64,000 nt of DNA, taken from Quercus robur (taxonomy: Eukaryota > Streptophyta > Magnoliopsida > Fagales > Fagaceae). The notes beneath the pieces were generated by a model. That model saw only the letters and a list, made by a program, of their open reading frames with translations. It ran no database searches and was not told the DNA's origin. The stretch spans positions 43,608,277 to 43,672,276 of the forward strand of contig NC_065543.1 of NCBI RefSeq assembly GCF_932294415.1, given 5' to 3'. The position numbers and the translations under genes are program-made. This document shows, in pieces, positions 60,700-64,000 of this stretch; positions within the stretch are counted from its first letter, which is position 1, and each line of letters opens with the position of its first letter.

Positions 60700-61234
60700 A
60701 GAACACAAGCCCTCACTTTCACTCCCAATATTTATCTCTGATTCTCAGTCTCACTCTCTCACAAAGAAAGACTTTCCTCTCAAGCTCTCACGAAATTCCT
60801 AATACCTAAGACAGTCAGTCTCCTTCTCATCTCTGTTCCCCACCGTGGCTCTACCACTATGTAACCAAACAAACAACATCGAGCCGCTCAGATTTAACTG
60901 CACCTTGTGTAGACTGGTTTTTACCTTTCAAAAGTGAAGTGCGGTCCACACCTTATAGGTGTGGTGCAAAAAATCCTCTCCAAAATCGACTGCACCGAAC
61001 TGTATACACCCTTATTAATAGTGATACATTAGAGGTGAAGGCAAACATAATCCTCTGTTGGTAAGGGATAATCCCTCTTGCAGATTGAAGATCATGTATG
61101 GCTTCATTTTTATCAAGCCCTAGAGTTGTTTCTTTCCTCCTATACTTTGCCAAGCATAATGGATAGAAAATGCACTATCGATGAGCAAAATTACACAAGC
61201 CTTAATAGTCCATGATGATGTTGCAAGATAACAT
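60700..61234. other. Intergenic, no gene seen
   Basis: No coding signal. Contains the phrase GCACCTTGTGTAG and the near-inverted CCACACCTTATAGGTGTGG (60948-60966), a short palindrome. Confidence 0.5.
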
Positions 61235-61237
61235 TAA

Positions 61238-61739
61238 GGCTTTGTTTGATTGAGGGTGGAAAAGTGGGAAGATAGAAAATAGGGAGAGAATGGAAAAGTG
61301 GGATAGAAAAGATTTTAGTTTTCCCTCATGGTATTTGTTTGGGGGTGGAACTGTGGAGGGATGGATAACTTTTTTATTTAATTGAGAAGAAAAATTAGAG
61401 AATGGTAAATATAGTTTGTATAAATTTATTTTCATGCAACTATTAGATAAAAAAGAGAATAAAAATTATATTTTTATTAAAAAATTATGTATGAATTGGG
61501 AACTTTATTAAAAAAAAAAAAAAAAAAAAAAAAAGAACCTTGTACAAGGGGACATTTTCATCCAAAACACCCCAACCATTTACCCCCCTTTTCTCTTTCA
61601 ATTTTCTTCATGAAGAAAGTCATGATCATAATTTTTGGAGATTGTAGTTTGGTGGCCCGAAAATACCTAGCACCAACAATTTTTCTTCACATTTTCTCCT
61701 TTAGTCAAATATCCTAAAATTGCCCCAAACAAACGAGCC
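61238..61739. mobile_element. Tourist/Harbinger-like MITE (TSD TAA), 502 bp
   Basis: Begins GGCTTTGTTTGATTG and ends CAAACAAACGAGCC (inverted GGCTCGTTTGTTTG). Flanked by TAA at 61235-61237 and 61740-61742, the PIF/Harbinger target size. A-run of 24 inside. Non-coding. Confidence 0.75.
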
Positions 61740-61742
61740 TAA

Positions 61743-63009
61743 GCATTAGTCTTCTTTCTCACTAAAAAGTCAAAAAACTTATCCATTATAAAACAAAAGA
61801 TTTGGATCCTTACATGAAGCCCTAAGTCTTATGGTACAAACAGTTATTATTTGAACTACTAAAATCTGATTGAGGGTTCGCAAAGTGCTCTAATTCTCCA
61901 CATTTTGGGATTCACTTACTAGCTATGATGATCTTTGTCTTTCTTTTTCTACTTTCCTTGACATCATCAACTGTCTCCTAGCACCCCTACAATAGAAGTA
62001 CATAAATTCTAAGGCAATGGTATTCTTATAGTGTGTTTTTTATATCCACTTTCATGTTTTAAAATGTAGTCATTTTTTAAATATGAATATTTTGTATCAA
62101 TTATAGATATTGATATAAAATAGTTGATGTAAACAAGTGCAAGATAATATTTTCTTTTTTCAAAAACATGCAGTTACAATATTTTTGAAGAAATAAGTTT
62201 TTCAATATTAAAATTGACAAAATATTACTTAAAATCGATTATGTCACAAAAATATTAAGCGAATTAACTATTATTAATTGAAAAAAAAAATGTTTTTAGC
62301 AATACCTCAATACAAAATTTTAATTAATAATTAAATAATATTATTTAATTGATATTTAAAATATAATATATAAAATCTCACTCAAATATGTGGTCTTAGG
62401 TTTTGAATTGAATCTAGCCTGCCTTAACTGAGTGTGTAGTTTATTTATTAGTTAGTTTATTTTATTTTATGTGGGTAGAATTTGAATCACATTTTTATTT
62501 GATAACAACTAACAAGAGACTTAATTAATATATCTAAGCTCTTAATATGTCATTCATTTTCCTAAAACTTTTTTTTTCCCCTCAAGAAACTCAAGTAATT
62601 CATTGCTAATCTGGTTTTTTTTTTTTAACTTTTTATTTGCCACAAATTGGGCAAAGTCGGCGACAGGGTAAAATTTATTTGATATTCCACATGTCATATA
62701 TTGATTGCGCAAGCCGTCAAGCCGTTTGGTTTTTGATCAGCTTGCTTGGCTCGCAAGAATCCACTTTTCATTCGGAGTACTTTGAATTTCCTTACTATAT
62801 TTGCTCTCCGCCAACTTTTTATCCTCTAAATCTCAAATCAAACCCATTAATCTTCTTCAAGAATTCCTCTGAAACCCCAACTCTTGGTTTAAAGAAAAAA
62901 GCCAAAACTTTCCTCCTAAACAAACAACGTTCTCTTCAAAAAGAACCCAGTTCTTGATTTGCAACCCCAGTATTGATCTCTCTGTCTCTCACACTCTGAG
63001 CAATTAAGG
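61743..63009. other. AT-rich intergenic DNA and CPL4-like promoter
   Basis: No gene. The last 300 bases (from about 62700) become less AT-rich, with CT-rich tracts typical of a 5' leader. Confidence 0.5.
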
Positions 63010-64000
63010 ATGAAGCGTCGACTACGTTCATCTTCTAAGGCCGATGAGGGTCTTGTCTCGTGTCTCAGTGCCACATTCTGTGGTGAAAACTTCAAAAGAT
63101 GTAAACTTGGGCATCCCAATCACATAGAGCAACCGTTCTTGGATGATGATGATGTTGTTGATCAAGTTGCTCTGTTGCGTGACTGGAAAACCAATGATTT
63201 GTTGCGTAAGAAAAAGCTTATTCTTGTTCTAGATTTGGACCAGACTTTACTCGAGGCGAGAGCAATCAAAAAGTTAACTTCCGAAGAGAATTATTTGCTT
63301 GGTCAAGATTGCACATCAAGATCTGGTGGCAAAGGTAGTCTCTTTAAGTTTGAAGTGGAACCCCTATTGTTGGTGAAACTGAGACCCTTTGTTAGGGAGT
63401 TTCTGAAAGTGGCTAATAACATGTTTGAGATGTACATATACACTCGGGCTTGCCGAGTCTATGCCTTGAAGGTTGCTCATTTGCTAGACCCAGATGGGGA
63501 TTACTTTCTTTCTAGAATAATCACAAGGGATGAAAGGCCTGGTTGTGATAAAAAGTGCCTTGATGAGGTGTTGGGGCACGAAAATGTGGTTCTCATAGTT
63601 GATGATAACAGAAACATGTGGCCTAAGCATCAAGCAAATTTGATAAACATTCAGAAATATGAGTATTTTGCTTCAAGTTATTGGAGAGCAAGGGATGACA
63701 GATATAAGTCTCTGGCAGAGAAGAAGATTGATGAAAGTGAGACTAATGGGCCGCTTGCGAGAATTCTTGATGTTCTTCAAAGAATTCACGAACTGTTTTT
63801 TCATCCAAAGCTTGAAGTTGATCTTGCTCATAGAGATGCAAGGTTAGCACTCAAACTGATTCGACTTAAGGTGCTAGGTGGGTGTGTTTTATTTTTCGGT
63901 GAATTGATTTCGGGGCCACCGGAGGAATCACATATCTGGGGCATGGCAGAGGAGTTAGGAGCAATGTGCACTGTGGAACTCGGTCCAGCAGTGACACATG
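63010..64000 (+). CDS. CPL4/FCP1-like RNA polymerase II CTD phosphatase, 5' part
   Basis: Open without a stop or intron from the ATG at 63010 to the window end (330 codons, incomplete). The FCP1-homology (HAD-type) domain covers about residues 68-230: LVLDLDQTLL with DLDQT at 75-79 is the phospho-acceptor motif, followed by KLRPFVREFLK, YTRACRVYALKVAHLLDPDG and VLIVDDNRNMWPKH. From about residue 270 a BRCT-like region begins (ALKLIRLKVLGGCVLFFGEL). This order matches plant CPL4-type phosphatases, which dephosphorylate the RNA polymerase II CTD in the nucleus. The N-terminal MKRRLRSSSK may help nuclear import. Whether the intron-less state holds beyond the window cannot be told. Confidence 0.9.
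   Translation, partial: MKRRLRSSSKADEGLVSCLSATFCGENFKRCKLGHPNHIEQPFLDDDDVVDQVALLRDWKTNDLLRKKKLILVLDLDQTLLEARAIKKLTSEENYLLGQDCTSRSGGKGSLFKFEVEPLLLVKLRPFVREFLKVANNMFEMYIYTRACRVYALKVAHLLDPDGDYFLSRIITRDERPGCDKKCLDEVLGHENVVLIVDDNRNMWPKHQANLINIQKYEYFASSYWRARDDRYKSLAEKKIDESETNGPLARILDVLQRIHELFFHPKLEVDLAHRDARLALKLIRLKVLGGCVLFFGELISGPPEESHIWGMAEELGAMCTVELGPAVTH

Noticed and set aside
60279..60809. 176-codon Leu/Ser-rich open frame
   Set aside because: It comes from a CT-rich degenerate tandem repeat and has no domain or codon pattern of a real protein.

Overview
The window is nuclear DNA of a woody eudicot. The coding signals are plant genes with GT-AG introns, and the intergenic space is packed with plant LTR retrotransposons, LARD/TRIM elements, Helitrons, a MULE, LINE remnants and an Au-SINE-like element. 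The gag and second-ORF types of the 5.8-13.2 kb element resemble repeats I associate with Fagaceae (oak/chestnut); that assignment is from memory and tentative.

Left half (1-39.9 kb): three tandem copies (units A, B, C) of one ancestral segment, each carrying an intron-less germin-like protein (GLP) gene on the minus strand (893-1561, 19994-20662, 35146-35814) plus the same Au-SINE-like element and LINE remnant. A and B are almost identical; C is more diverged. Each unit was later broken by different transposons. Unit A: a Helitron 5' end at 4078, a plastid rpl23 insertion, a pol-less copia-like LARD (5836-13200, TSD ATTTT) and a truncated Ty3/gypsy element with a 2.2 kb LTR (13320-17197). 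Unit B: a tandem TRIM with three LTRs (17285-18068, TSD TTTAT) and a young small LTR element with LTRs identical by eye (23038-24685, TSD GATGG). Unit C: a complete 6.5 kb MULE (25691-32193, 9-bp TSD TACAAAGAA), a 1.2 kb insertion with a 135-bp x3 repeat, and a TIR element containing a LINE end. The sister units keep the empty sites, so several insertion boundaries are fixed to the base.

MULE: about 268-bp TIRs, a four-exon MuDR-type transposase gene on the minus strand (two in-frame stops) and a convergent two-exon gene for a small GRF zinc-finger membrane protein. The two-gene convergent layout recalls maize MuDR, but the second gene is unrelated in sequence to mudrB as far as I can judge.

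Right half (40-64 kb): three housekeeping-type genes separated by repeats. These are mitochondrial 5-formyltetrahydrofolate cyclo-ligase (minus, 8 exons, 40954-44495), a PP2A catalytic subunit (plus, 6 exons, 54835-59027) with a LINE remnant in intron 1, and the 5' part of a CPL4/FCP1-like RNA polymerase II CTD phosphatase (plus, 63010 to the window end). Between them lie a Helitron 257 bp upstream of the cyclo-ligase start (44752-46012), a solo LTR (46413-47440), a LARD with about 20 copies of an 80-bp minisatellite (47858-52464, TSD GTGTG) and several MITE-like elements.

No tRNA, rRNA or CRISPR was recognised.
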